Positions 55,082-62,167 of a stretch of 64,000 nt of DNA are shown in pieces. The stretch covers positions 248,001-312,000 of the forward strand of contig NZ_ATHV01000065.1 in the NCBI RefSeq assembly GCF_000422205.1, written 5' to 3'. Within the stretch, counting starts at the first letter, position 1. Every line of letters starts with the position of its first letter. The notes beneath the pieces are model-generated. The model was not told where the DNA came from. It searched no databases and worked only from the letters and a program-made list of their open reading frames with translations. The DNA is from Desulfovibrio sp. X2 (lineage in GTDB: Bacteria; Desulfobacterota; Desulfovibrionia; Desulfovibrionales; Desulfovibrionaceae). Made by a program: the position numbers and the translations under genes.

Positions 55082-55903
55082 ATGAACCGCATCATCAAGC
55101 TTCTGCCTTTCAGCATCGCGGCCCTGCTGCTCCTGGCCGGGAGCGCGTTCGCCTACCCCATACTCGGCAGCGGGACCAACCTGATCGAGTTCAAGGCGTG
55201 GGAGAACGTGACCAACCTGGCCGAAGACAACACCATCCAGGTCGGCACCATCTTCTACGGCGTCGCCCGGGCCCAGGCCATCTCCAACGAGGGCACGGTG
55301 GTCTGGAACTCAGACGACGTGGGCCCGACCTACGACACCCTGACCGCCTACTTCGTCTATGAAGTGGTCGGCATCGACACCGCCACCAACACCCTCATCT
55401 TCGGCGTGTCCTCCTACGATCCCAACGGCGTCCTCTCCGCGGCGGACCTGGCCGCGGGCGTGGTCCTGCAGTGGTACGCCGACGACGGCACCACCCTCGA
55501 CCTGTCCAGCGTGGTCGACGGCGTCAGCACCGCCACGGACGGCACCCTGTGGGCCTCCATGTCCATCACGGACGGTTACTGGTGGAGCAACGCCTCCATC
55601 GACCCGACCGGCCTCGAGGGCTTCATCGGCACCTCCTACTTCGGCATCAACCTGGTGGACGGCGCGCTCACGGGCCTCGTGGACGTCAACGATCCCATCG
55701 AGACCCTCTACGACCTGGACGTGAGCATGTACGGACAGGCCAAGATCTACACCAACTCCGACGAGTTCCCCTCGGTCTGGGCCTACGTGGCCGACGACCC
55801 CGCGGTCATCGCCACGCCCGAGCCCGTCAGCCTGATCCTTCTGGGCGCAGGCATGCTCGGCCTGGCCTGCACCCGCGGCCGCCGCATGCCCTCGGCCGCC
55901 TAG
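55082..55903 (+). CDS. PEP-CTERM sorting domain protein 2
   Basis: The 273-residue secreted protein has a signal peptide (IIKLLPFSIAALLLLAGSAFA) and an all-beta-looking body rich in Asp, Thr and Tyr. The exosortase tail has PEP near residue 246 (ATPEPVSLILLGAG), a hydrophobic helix and a basic end (TRGRRMPSAA). The body shares segments with PEP-CTERM protein 3, such as TIFYGVA, YGQAKIYT and DDPAVIATPEPVSLIL, so they are tandem paralogues of unknown function. The ATG has TTGAGGAGG eight bases upstream. It is flanked by a sigma-54-like promoter and a strong terminator and is monocistronic. Confidence 0.93.
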   Translation: MNRIIKLLPFSIAALLLLAGSAFAYPILGSGTNLIEFKAWENVTNLAEDNTIQVGTIFYGVARAQAISNEGTVVWNSDDVGPTYDTLTAYFVYEVVGIDTATNTLIFGVSSYDPNGVLSAADLAAGVVLQWYADDGTTLDLSSVVDGVSTATDGTLWASMSITDGYWWSNASIDPTGLEGFIGTSYFGINLVDGALTGLVDVNDPIETLYDLDVSMYGQAKIYTNSDEFPSVWAYVADDPAVIATPEPVSLILLGAGMLGLACTRGRRMPSAA

Positions 55904-55940
55904 AGCCCGAAAAAGACGACCAGGCGTTCCCCCCTATACG

Positions 55941-55981
55941 AGAGGGGAGGAGAGAGAAATCTCTCCTCCCCTCTTTGTTTT
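55941..55981 (+). terminator. Rho-independent terminator of PEP-CTERM gene 2
   Basis: A perfect 14-bp stem (55942-55955 with 55960-55973) with GAAA loop is followed by TTTGTTTT. The hairpin and the preceding CCCCCCTATA run resemble those after PEP-CTERM gene 3. Confidence 0.95.
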
Positions 55982-56197
55982 CGCGCTGTTCCCGACTTCC
56001 GTCCGGCCCACGCCCGCGCCCGGCAACGGCCGCCTCGCGTCCCCCGCTGCCGCCTCCGAAACATCCAGCCCTTGTGCCCGACCTCGCCCCCAGGCCGCAT
56101 CCCGGGCCCTTTCAGGGGAAGGCGCGGGGGCTTGGGAGTCCCCCGATCCGGCTCCTCTCCCGGCAGCGCCGCGGGCGCCCGGGAAGGAAAGCGGGGA

Positions 56198-56232
56198 CCG
56201 CCCTCCGTACACTCGAGGCGCACGGAGGGCGG
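56198..56232. repeat. 11-bp perfect inverted repeat
   Basis: CCGCCCTCCGT (56198-56208) and ACGGAGGGCGG (56222-56232) are separated by 13 bases. There is no T-run; it could be an RNA hairpin or a protein site. Confidence 0.7.
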
Positions 56233-56285
56233 ACGGCATGAAGATCCGTCCGACCGCCCCGCAAGACCGGCAAAGTGTTCGGAGC

Positions 56286-56376
56286 TTTTTACAGACCTTT
56301 CAGAATTTCTTACAGCTGCCCCTTGAAAAAGCCCTCCTCGATTCAAAATAACACATGATTACAAAACTTTACAAAA
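56286..56376 (+). promoter_or_regulatory. Cluster of TTTACA-type boxes upstream of PEP-CTERM gene 3
   Basis: Four copies occur: TTTTTACAGA (56286), TTCTTACAGC (56307), GATTACAAAA (56357) and CTTTACAAAA (56367), the last abutting the -24 element. The first pair is about one helical turn times two apart, fitting cooperative activator binding. PrsR is the conjectured binder. Confidence 0.4.
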
Positions 56377-56392
56377 TGGCACGCCACCTGCA
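56377..56392 (+). promoter_or_regulatory. Sigma-54 promoter of PEP-CTERM gene 3
   Basis: TGGCACGCCACCTGCA matches 10 of 11 fixed positions of TGGCACG-N4-TTGC plus the following A. It is 54 bases before the ATG. Confidence 0.8.
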
Positions 56393-56445
56393 CATGGAAG
56401 GGAGAACGGCAACTGGTCCCCACCCTTTCATTGAGGAGGAATAGT

Positions 56446-57291
56446 ATGAACCGCCTTATCAAGCTTCTTCCCATCAGCGTCATGGCTCTTCTGCTCCTGG
56501 CGAGCAGCGCCTTCGCTCTCCCGATCTTCGGCCCCGGGTACAACTTCATCAGCTTCAACGACTACGAGAACCGCATTCCCAACACCCCCGGCTCGAACCA
56601 GATCAGCGCCGGCGACATCTTCTACGGCGTCGCCACGTTCACCAACGTGGATTGGGCCTCGACCAGCAACACCAGCCAGGACTGGGTCCCCACCCTGAAC
56701 TCGCAGTACGTCCAGGCGTACTTCTACACAGAGGTGGAGTCCGTGACCCCGACCTCCGGCGGTAACGGCCACATCGTCTTCAAGACCCCGACCGCGGCCG
56801 ATCCCAACGGCGTGTTCACCGCGGCCGACCTCGCCAGCGGCGTGGTCCTGAAGTGGTTCGAGTCCAGCACGCCCATCGACTTCTCCAGCACGCTGGCCAA
56901 CAACATCGCCTCCTCCGTCGACGGCGACCTGCTGATGTCCCTGTCCATCCAGAAGGGCTACTGGTACAGCGATGCCCTGGTGACCGTGCCCACCGCCCCC
57001 AACACCTTCCTCGGCACCTCCTTCTACGGTCTGAACCTGGTCGGCGGCTCCATGACCGACCTTTCCCTGATCAACGACCCGCTGGAGAGCCTCGAGAACC
57101 TCGACGTGAACTTCTACGGCCAGGCCAAGATCTTCACGAGCGATCCGTCCAACAACACCGGCAAGCTCTGGCAGTTCTACAGCTCCGACCCCGCGGTCAT
57201 CGCCACTCCGGAACCCGTCAGCCTGATCCTCATGGGCGCCGGTCTCCTGGGCATCGGTGGTCTCCGCCGCCGCCAGAACAAGGCCGCCTAA
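56446..57291 (+). CDS. PEP-CTERM sorting domain protein 3
   Basis: The 281-residue secreted protein is a paralogue of PEP-CTERM protein 2. Its signal peptide is LIKLLPISVMALLLLASSAFA, the body shares GDIFYGVA, DPNGVFTAADLASGVVL and YGQAKIF, and the tail has PEP near residue 255 (ATPEPVSLILMGAG) with a basic end (LRRRQNKAA). No catalytic motif is seen; it may be a matrix or surface protein retained with the polysaccharide. The ATG follows TTGAGGAGGAA, nearly the same ribosome site as its twin. Its promoter is among the clearest in the window. Confidence 0.93.
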   Translation: MNRLIKLLPISVMALLLLASSAFALPIFGPGYNFISFNDYENRIPNTPGSNQISAGDIFYGVATFTNVDWASTSNTSQDWVPTLNSQYVQAYFYTEVESVTPTSGGNGHIVFKTPTAADPNGVFTAADLASGVVLKWFESSTPIDFSSTLANNIASSVDGDLLMSLSIQKGYWYSDALVTVPTAPNTFLGTSFYGLNLVGGSMTDLSLINDPLESLENLDVNFYGQAKIFTSDPSNNTGKLWQFYSSDPAVIATPEPVSLILMGAGLLGIGGLRRRQNKAA

Positions 57292-57321
57292 CGAAGATCC
57301 CAGAGTTCCCCCCCCTATAAG

Positions 57322-57363
57322 GAGGAGGGAGGAGAGAGAGATCTCTCCTCCCTCCTCTCTTTT
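57322..57363 (+). terminator. Rho-independent terminator of PEP-CTERM gene 3
   Basis: A 14-bp stem (57322-57335 with 57344-57357) is followed by CTTTT. The purine-rich design resembles the terminator of gene 2. Confidence 0.92.
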
Positions 57364-57420
57364 CATGCGCTTCAGGAAATGCAGCAGAAGGGGAGAGTGC
57401 CCCCTTGAGGCGTGCGCAGA

Positions 57421-57455
57421 CGACAAAGGCCCGGCCGCTTGCGCGGGCCGGGCCT
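57421..57455 (-). terminator. Terminator of the acyltransferase/ThiF operon
   Basis: On the minus strand a 10-bp stem AGGCCCGGCC/GGCCGGGCCT with a 9-base loop is followed by TTGTCG. It lies about 40 bases after the ThiF-nitroreductase stop. Confidence 0.7.
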
Positions 57456-57458
57456 CGT

Positions 57459-57491
57459 CCGTTCGGGTGCCGTTCGGGTGCCGTTCGGGCG
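57459..57491. repeat. Three tandem 11-bp repeats
   Basis: CCGTTCGGGTG occurs at 57459 and 57470 and as CCGTTCGGGCG at 57481, directly after the ThiF-nitroreductase stop codon. It is probably a slippage product. Confidence 0.9.
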
Positions 57492-57492
57492 G

Positions 57493-59523
57493 CTAGCCCA
57501 GGAAGGCGTCCGGATCCTTGCGGAAGGTGCCGAAGCGCACGGGCTTGCCGTAGCCCACGCGAAAGAGCATGACCTGCCCCTCGCGGCCGAAGTCCGCGGC
57601 CGGGAACAGGGCGTCGTACTCGCTCCAGAGCTCGGAGAGCAACGCCTGGTGGGGTGCGGAAAAGGCCTCGGGCCCTTCGAGGTCCCAGCGCAGGCGGAAG
57701 AGGGTCACGGCGGTCATGGGCTGCATGGCGAGCCCCACGCGCGTGAGGCGCAGCCAGCAGCGCTCGAGCGCCCGCCCGCCCGCCGCGAAGTCCCGCGCCG
57801 CGAGCCCGGGGGCCGTGAGCAGGCAGCAGGCGCCGCTGTGCAGGATGCCCTTTCTGGCGTGCGCGGCCACCACCTTGCCCATGCCGAGCGCGTTGGCCGC
57901 GCGCATGACCGGCCAGGGTCGGGTCAGGCGCAGGAACATCTCGCCCGCGGCCCCGCCGTAGAGGTTCTTCAGCGGCAGGCCGTCGCGCGTCTGCTCCGCC
58001 TCCTCGCGGGAGAAGCGCACCATCTTCACGAAGTGCTCGTGCAGTCCGCGGTGCTCGGTCCTGATCCTGTCGGCCTTGAAGACCACGTCGGCCAGCCGGG
58101 TGAGCGCGTCCTTGCCCTCCACGAAGTGCAGGCGGCAACCGGGCACGGACTCCACCTCGCGCGCGAGCCGGGCGCGGATGCCCGGGGAAAGGGGCCTGGC
58201 GGAGAAGTCCATGCGGTTGGTGCAGCGCGACCACACGGCCGGGGCCAGGAAATCCTCCCGCCCGCCGTCCGAAAACCGGACCACGGCCACGCCGCCGTCG
58301 GCCTCCGGCTCGGGCAGCACCTCCACCGAGGCAGCGAGCCCCAGGTCCGGCGCGGCCACGGCCATGTTCTCGGCCGCCGCGCCGCAAGCGATGAGCGTGG
58401 CGATCTGGCGCACGTTGAAGAACGAGGTGTCTGCCTCGGCCGCCATGCGCACGCGCATTCCGCCCGGGACGGGCGTGAAGCGCCAGGGCTGGACGTTGTC
58501 GCCCGACGGCGCGGCCGCGCCCGCTGCCGCGAGATAGCGCACGCCCGCGGGGGAGAGGTCCGCCGCCGTGAAGGGCCCCTTGGGCGTGTCGGGCGCCTCG
58601 TGGCCGATGCGCTTGCGCCTGGCCAGGAGGAGCTTGCCCGCCAGGGCCAGCTTGAGGCGCTGCAGGGGGTTCCTGTTGCCGCCGCGAAGCCGCCCCTTGC
58701 ACAGCTGCCCCCGGTAGGCGTCGTACTGCAGGTAGCCGGGCGTGGGGCGAAGCCCGGGACGGCCGAGCACGATGCGCGCCGCCTCCATGCTCGCGGCCGC
58801 GGCGCAGAGCTGGCAGGCGATGTAGGACGAGGGCCCGGCCCGGCCCTTGAGGTCGACCTTGGTCGAGTCCACGTAGCGGAAATGGACCCCGCGCGGGGAG
58901 AGCCCCATGGCGAAGCGCAGGTAGCACTGCTCCATGGGCAGGCCGTCCTGCACGTCGAAGTACTCGTCGAAGGACATGGAGTCCGGCGTGAAGACGAGCA
59001 GCGCGGTGCTGAAGCCGAGCGGTCCCGCGGTGATCACGGGCACGCCGAGCTCCCGGGCGCGCATGAACAGGCGGCGGCGGATGTCGAACTCGAAGAAGTC
59101 CAGGCTGTCCACGACCACGTCCGCGTCCGCCAGGAAGGCGTCCAGGTTGGCCTCGGTCACGCCTTCGGGGAAAGGCTCGATCTCCACGAAGGGGTTGATC
59201 GAGGCCGCGGTCTCGGACATGACCTCGAGCTTCGGGCGGCCGCGCGTGGCCACCGAGGCCCCGAACTGGCGATTGATGTTGACCAGCTCGAAGGAGTCCG
59301 GGTCCGCCAGACGGAACCTGCGGAAGCCGCAGCGCACGAGAGAGATGAGGTGCAGCCCCCCCACGCCGCCGAGGCCGGGGATGACCACCCGGGCCTCGGA
59401 GATGCGGTCCTGCTCCTCGATGGAGTAGAGTCCCAGGTTGCGGGCGAAGGCCTCGTCCTGGAATCGGGTCGGATCGTCGATCCCTATTTCATGGAGCTTT
59501 TTCGCGTAATCGTGGATCGTCAT
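57493..59523 (-). CDS. ThiF/E1-like adenylyltransferase fused to nitroreductase-like domain
   Basis: The 676-residue cytoplasmic protein joins two enzymes. Residues about 1-310 are a ThiF/MoeB-type domain: ATP loop VIPGLGGVGGLHL, the Asp/Arg site DPDSFELVNINRQFG, a Lys in RPKLEV and DVVVDSLDFFEFD. These domains adenylate a carboxylate. Residues about 330-676 resemble a flavin nitroreductase, with APSGDNVQPWRF (FMN-phosphate region), CTNRMDFSARPLS and GMGKVVAAHARK. Such fusions accompany FeeM-like acyltransferases, and here one is 38 bases upstream in the same operon. The pair may activate and oxidise or cyclise an N-acyl amino-acid-like product; that is inference. The ATG has no strong ribosome site. 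Confidence 0.88.
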   Translation of the reverse strand: MTIHDYAKKLHEIGIDDPTRFQDEAFARNLGLYSIEEQDRISEARVVIPGLGGVGGLHLISLVRCGFRRFRLADPDSFELVNINRQFGASVATRGRPKLEVMSETAASINPFVEIEPFPEGVTEANLDAFLADADVVVDSLDFFEFDIRRRLFMRARELGVPVITAGPLGFSTALLVFTPDSMSFDEYFDVQDGLPMEQCYLRFAMGLSPRGVHFRYVDSTKVDLKGRAGPSSYIACQLCAAAASMEAARIVLGRPGLRPTPGYLQYDAYRGQLCKGRLRGGNRNPLQRLKLALAGKLLLARRKRIGHEAPDTPKGPFTAADLSPAGVRYLAAAGAAAPSGDNVQPWRFTPVPGGMRVRMAAEADTSFFNVRQIATLIACGAAAENMAVAAPDLGLAASVEVLPEPEADGGVAVVRFSDGGREDFLAPAVWSRCTNRMDFSARPLSPGIRARLAREVESVPGCRLHFVEGKDALTRLADVVFKADRIRTEHRGLHEHFVKMVRFSREEAEQTRDGLPLKNLYGGAAGEMFLRLTRPWPVMRAANALGMGKVVAAHARKGILHSGACCLLTAPGLAARDFAAGGRALERCWLRLTRVGLAMQPMTAVTLFRLRWDLEGPEAFSAPHQALLSELWSEYDALFPAADFGREGQVMLFRVGYGKPVRFGTFRKDPDAFLG

Positions 59524-59561
59524 GCGGGCATCCGCGCATGGCCGGTGCTCATGGGTCCCCC

Positions 59562-60434
59562 TCAGTGGATGAACGACGGGACGTACAGGGCCTTGTTGTA
59601 CTTCTTCTCGATGTAGTCGATCTGCCGATTGTTCAACTTATCGAGCACATCGGGCTTGTGCAAGAGAAGATAGCGCGCGGCGTCGTAGTCCAGGAGCTGG
59701 TTGCGCTCCACGTCCAGGGAGGAGATGTCCGGATCCACGGCGCTGTAGTTCATCTTCAGGAAGAATGAGTACAGGTCGGTCTCGAAATCCGCGTCTCCGT
59801 AGACCGATTTCAGCCGCTCCTGGTACTCGTCGAAGTTCACCCGCATGGCCACGGCGGGCGCGCCGACGGATTCGTAGAACTTCTCCTCGCCCAGGATCTC
59901 GCAAAGCATGATATCGCTGTAGAAGCGCACATGCTTCGGGTTGACCATGAGGCAGAGGTCGCTGGCGCCGGTGAAGATGGCGTAATTGATGATGGTCTTG
60001 TACAGGTACATGACCACGTTCCTGCCCCGCTTGCTGCGCTCCGTGGCCAGCGAGCCGATCTCCACGACCTTCCTTCCCTGCTCGCGCAACCCGTCCAGTT
60101 CCTGCTTGAAAAGCGAATCCATGGGCAGCCCGAAGAGCTCGGTGTCCGGGGTGTAGGAGATGGTGGAGATGACGTCCAGATAGGACTTGAAGATGAAGAC
60201 GCAGGTCTTGGGCAGGAAGTTGTATACGCTGTAGAGCAGACCGTCCGGATGCGGCGCCTGTATGTACCCCTGTTCCATGTACTCCGCATAGATGAGCCTG
60301 AAGGACTGCAGAAGCTCGTCCAGCGTCTCGGCTATCTTGATGCTCGGCCTGTCCAGGTCGTCGAGCTTCGCCGCGGTCAGGGCCGAGCGTCTGATACGGA
60401 TGGTTCGTCTGCGTTCGATTGATCGTTCCAGCAT
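59562..60434 (-). CDS. FeeM-like N-acyl amino acid synthase / exosortase-associated acyltransferase
   Basis: The 290-residue protein matches the FeeM/LuxI-like acyltransferase group (GNAT fold), including the exosortase-associated type TIGR03694. Typical pieces are IAETLDELLQSFRLIYAEYM, a TELFGLPMDSLF segment, VVEIGSLATERSKRGRNVVMYLY (acyl-carrier or CoA-binding side), MVNPKHVRFYSDIM and an APAVAMRVNF strand. Such enzymes join a fatty acyl group to an amino acid or similar acceptor, making signal-like lipids. The ATG has GGAAGGGGA upstream. It has its own sigma-54-like promoter and leads the ThiF-nitroreductase gene. Donor and acceptor are unknown; a housekeeping N-acyltransferase role is the alternative. 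Confidence 0.85.
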   Translation of the reverse strand: MLERSIERRRTIRIRRSALTAAKLDDLDRPSIKIAETLDELLQSFRLIYAEYMEQGYIQAPHPDGLLYSVYNFLPKTCVFIFKSYLDVISTISYTPDTELFGLPMDSLFKQELDGLREQGRKVVEIGSLATERSKRGRNVVMYLYKTIINYAIFTGASDLCLMVNPKHVRFYSDIMLCEILGEEKFYESVGAPAVAMRVNFDEYQERLKSVYGDADFETDLYSFFLKMNYSAVDPDISSLDVERNQLLDYDAARYLLLHKPDVLDKLNNRQIDYIEKKYNKALYVPSFIH

Positions 60435-60560
60435 GGCGTTCCCCTTCCCTTAGGAAAATACGATGAGCGGAGCGGAGGGTGCTTCGTGCCCGGCCGCCGA
60501 TGGTCGGCGCAGCGAGGTGGGCTCCGTCCGTCCTTTTCGGAAACTACTCTGCCGTTGAAG

Positions 60561-60575
60561 CGAGAAATGTGCCAT
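60561..60575 (-). promoter_or_regulatory. Putative sigma-54 promoter of the acyltransferase/ThiF operon
   Basis: On the minus strand TGGCACATTTCTCGC matches 9 of 11 fixed positions and has the same two deviations as the prsT element. It lies about 115 bases before the acyltransferase ATG. Confidence 0.6.
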
Positions 60576-60605
60576 CCTTGACCTGTTTATGGTGAAAATC
60601 TGTCG

Positions 60606-60616
60606 TCCGGGAAAAT
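60606..60616 (-). promoter_or_regulatory. Shared TCCGGGAAAAT motif, acyltransferase copy
   Basis: An exact 11-base match to 53317-53327. A second TCCGGGA follows at 60628, so the half-motif is repeated here. It is a candidate activator site 31 bases upstream of the -24 element. Confidence 0.3.
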
Positions 60617-60635
60617 TGGATTATGCTTCCGGGAC

Positions 60636-60950
60636 TTAGAGCAATCGGACTCCCGCGTAGATGATGCCCGCGACCATTCCGACGTTGAGGGCGAGGATCC
60701 AGCGGGTGCCCGTCTTGTGGATTTTGTACAGGGAGACGGCGATGGACAGGACGGCCACCAGGACCACGACCCCCCATCCCATGGGCAGGCCGCACCACTC
60801 CAGGAAGCGCTTGCAGACCCAGACCTTCAGGTAGCCGAGAAGCAGGCCGTGGGCGAACGACACGGCTCCGAGCCTGCTGAGCGCCTCGTCCACGGTCTGC
60901 GTGAGCTGGCTCAGGGCCATGGCGGCCACCACAAACAAGGCCTCGGTCAT
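60636..60950 (-). CDS. Small integral membrane protein, 104 aa
   Basis: I do not recognise a family. The 104-residue protein has three hydrophobic segments: MTEALFVVAAMALSQL (partly), GVVVLVAVLSIAVSLY and ILALNVGMVAGIIYAGVRLL. A short loop lies between them (VCKRFLEWCGLP, KIHKTGTRW) with two Cys. It ends about 60 bases before the acyltransferase promoter and is transcribed in the same direction, so it could be co-transcribed or separate. Its own sigma-54-like element lies at 61009, back to back with the promoter of PEP-CTERM gene 4. Position suggests a helper for the small-molecule or surface system, but function is unknown. The ATG has GGCGAAG upstream. Confidence 0.7.
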   Translation of the reverse strand: MTEALFVVAAMALSQLTQTVDEALSRLGAVSFAHGLLLGYLKVWVCKRFLEWCGLPMGWGVVVLVAVLSIAVSLYKIHKTGTRWILALNVGMVAGIIYAGVRLL

Positions 60951-61008
60951 CTTCGCCCCCCGCCGTTCGTTTCGTCGCGTCCCTTCGCGCCCCCTGCACG
61001 GCTGGCGT

Positions 61009-61023
61009 GCAAGGTACGGTCCA
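61009..61023 (-). promoter_or_regulatory. Putative sigma-54 promoter of the small membrane gene
   Basis: On the minus strand TGGACCGTACCTTGC matches 9 of 11 fixed positions with perfect TTGC. It is divergent from, and 35 bases away from, the promoter of PEP-CTERM gene 4. Confidence 0.5.
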
Positions 61024-61057
61024 TTTTTCCTGGATCATGGAAGGATGGCGGATTATC

Positions 61058-61073
61058 TGGCACGGCCTTTGCT
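61058..61073 (+). promoter_or_regulatory. Sigma-54 promoter of PEP-CTERM gene 4
   Basis: TGGCACGGCCTTTGCT matches all 11 fixed positions of the consensus and the following W. The predicted start is near 61084, about 20 bases before the ATG. Confidence 0.88.
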
Positions 61074-61103
61074 CAATTTGAACGGGATTCCAAGGAGGGG
61101 ATT

Positions 61104-61865
61104 ATGAAAAAATGCTTCTACGCTCTCGCGGTTCTGGCAGCGGTGCTCCTGGCGACAGGTGCGTACGCCACAACGGTCGTGTCCTTCACGGACACCTACG
61201 TGACCTGGCCCGGCTACAGCTCGTCGATCTCCAAGGACGTGAACGGGATTCCCGATCTCCTGGGTGGCAGCTTCACCTTCGACAACCACACCCTGGTGGG
61301 CATCTCGCTCGAGTACACCGTGTCCACCACGTCGGGCTGGAGCAGCCTGAAACCGGGCGACTGGTTCTTCGACATCAACAACGACAACGTCTGGGACTAC
61401 GTCCTGCACAGCAGCAACAGCCGGAGCGCGGGCAGCTGGATGGCCTACGAGGTCGCCATTCCGCTGACTGACGGCAATCCTTACAACAATAACAACTACT
61501 GGGGCACGGACTACATCTTCTCCAGCGGCTCCGGCACCCGCCAGGGCCAGCCGGTGGAGGCGAGGATATCCGGGAGCGACAGCAAGCTCGGCTGGGTCGA
61601 CTACTCGGGTTTCACCAAGCCCGTATGGAACTCCGCCACGCACTCCTATTCCATCGAGACCGCCTACTGGGATCTCTCCGGCATCGAGAAGCCCATCGTC
61701 TTCGACGCCGAGGGCGGCTATTTCGGCTACGGCTTCACCATGACCTGCGCCAACGACGTGATCTACGGGCACGGCCCCCTGCCTGCCCCGGAGCCGGGAA
61801 CCCTGCTCCTGCTGCTGGGCGGCCTGCCCGCGGTGGCCGCGTACAGGCGCATGCGCGCAGCGTAA
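61104..61865 (+). CDS. PEP-CTERM sorting domain protein 4
   Basis: The 253-residue secreted protein has a signal peptide (FYALAVLAAVLLATGAYA) and a beta-rich body with many Ser, Gly and Asn (for example GDWFFDINNDNVWDYVLHS). The exosortase tail has PEP near residue 229 (PAPEPGTLLLLLGG), a hydrophobic stretch and RRMRAA. The body is unlike the other three PEP-CTERM proteins; it resembles a carbohydrate-binding-like sandwich, which I cannot confirm. The ATG follows AAGGAGGGG. It stands alone behind the best sigma-54 promoter of the window. Confidence 0.93.
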   Translation: MKKCFYALAVLAAVLLATGAYATTVVSFTDTYVTWPGYSSSISKDVNGIPDLLGGSFTFDNHTLVGISLEYTVSTTSGWSSLKPGDWFFDINNDNVWDYVLHSSNSRSAGSWMAYEVAIPLTDGNPYNNNNYWGTDYIFSSGSGTRQGQPVEARISGSDSKLGWVDYSGFTKPVWNSATHSYSIETAYWDLSGIEKPIVFDAEGGYFGYGFTMTCANDVIYGHGPLPAPEPGTLLLLLGGLPAVAAYRRMRAA

Positions 61866-62167
61866 AGCCGAGGCTTCCCGTGCAGCGCGGCCCCGTCGAC
61901 TCGTTCCCGAATCGGCGGGGCCGCTCGCTGCAAGGGGAGTCCGAACGGGCTTTTCCGGTCCGGATCGCGGGAAAGTGTAAAGTATCGCCACACCAAAGTC
62001 GGCGGACTTTACATTCACGCCTCCCGGACAAGGCTTTGGGGACGACAATCCGGTTCAACCGGACAGAAGGTCGGACGACAGGCCGGACGGAATCCGGGAC
62101 CGACCTTCGGGCTGAGCGGTAACGGCCGCAGCGGCTGCCCGACTTCCAGGAAGCGACGAGGACACGC
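61866..62167. other. Intergenic region before the HDOD gene
   Basis: This 302-base region contains a GC-rich hairpin (61888-61923, no T-run) after PEP-CTERM gene 4 and the TGTAAAGT/ACTTTACA inverted repeat. I found no sigma-54 element for the HDOD gene and no gene. Confidence 0.6.
61976..62013. promoter_or_regulatory. Inverted TTTACA repeat upstream of the HDOD gene
   Basis: TGTAAAGT (61976-61983) and ACTTTACA (62006-62013) form a perfect 8-bp inverted repeat with a 22-base spacer. It uses the same TTTACA core as the boxes before PEP-CTERM genes 1-3 and lies 155 bases before the HDOD start. Confidence 0.45.

Larger units (their letters stand above)
55904..56445. other. Intergenic region between PEP-CTERM genes 2 and 3
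   Basis: This 542-base region holds the terminator of gene 2, a GC-rich stretch with no gene (about 55985-56190), an 11-bp inverted repeat (56198-56232), TTTACA boxes (56286-56376) and the sigma-54-like promoter at 56377. Confidence 0.7.

Noticed and set aside
56238-56351. A 37-codon open frame beginning MKIRPTAPQD, resembling the start of a GNAT acetyltransferase
   Set aside because: It is too short for the fold, has no ribosome site, and overlaps the TTTACA boxes upstream of PEP-CTERM gene 3. Probably chance.
57459-57491. Tandem repeats as a CRISPR array
   Set aside because: The units are 11 bases with no spacers, so they are ordinary tandem repeats.
61888-61923. GC-rich hairpin after PEP-CTERM gene 4 as a terminator
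   Set aside because: The 8-bp stem has a 20-base loop and no T-run, so it is not a credible intrinsic terminator.
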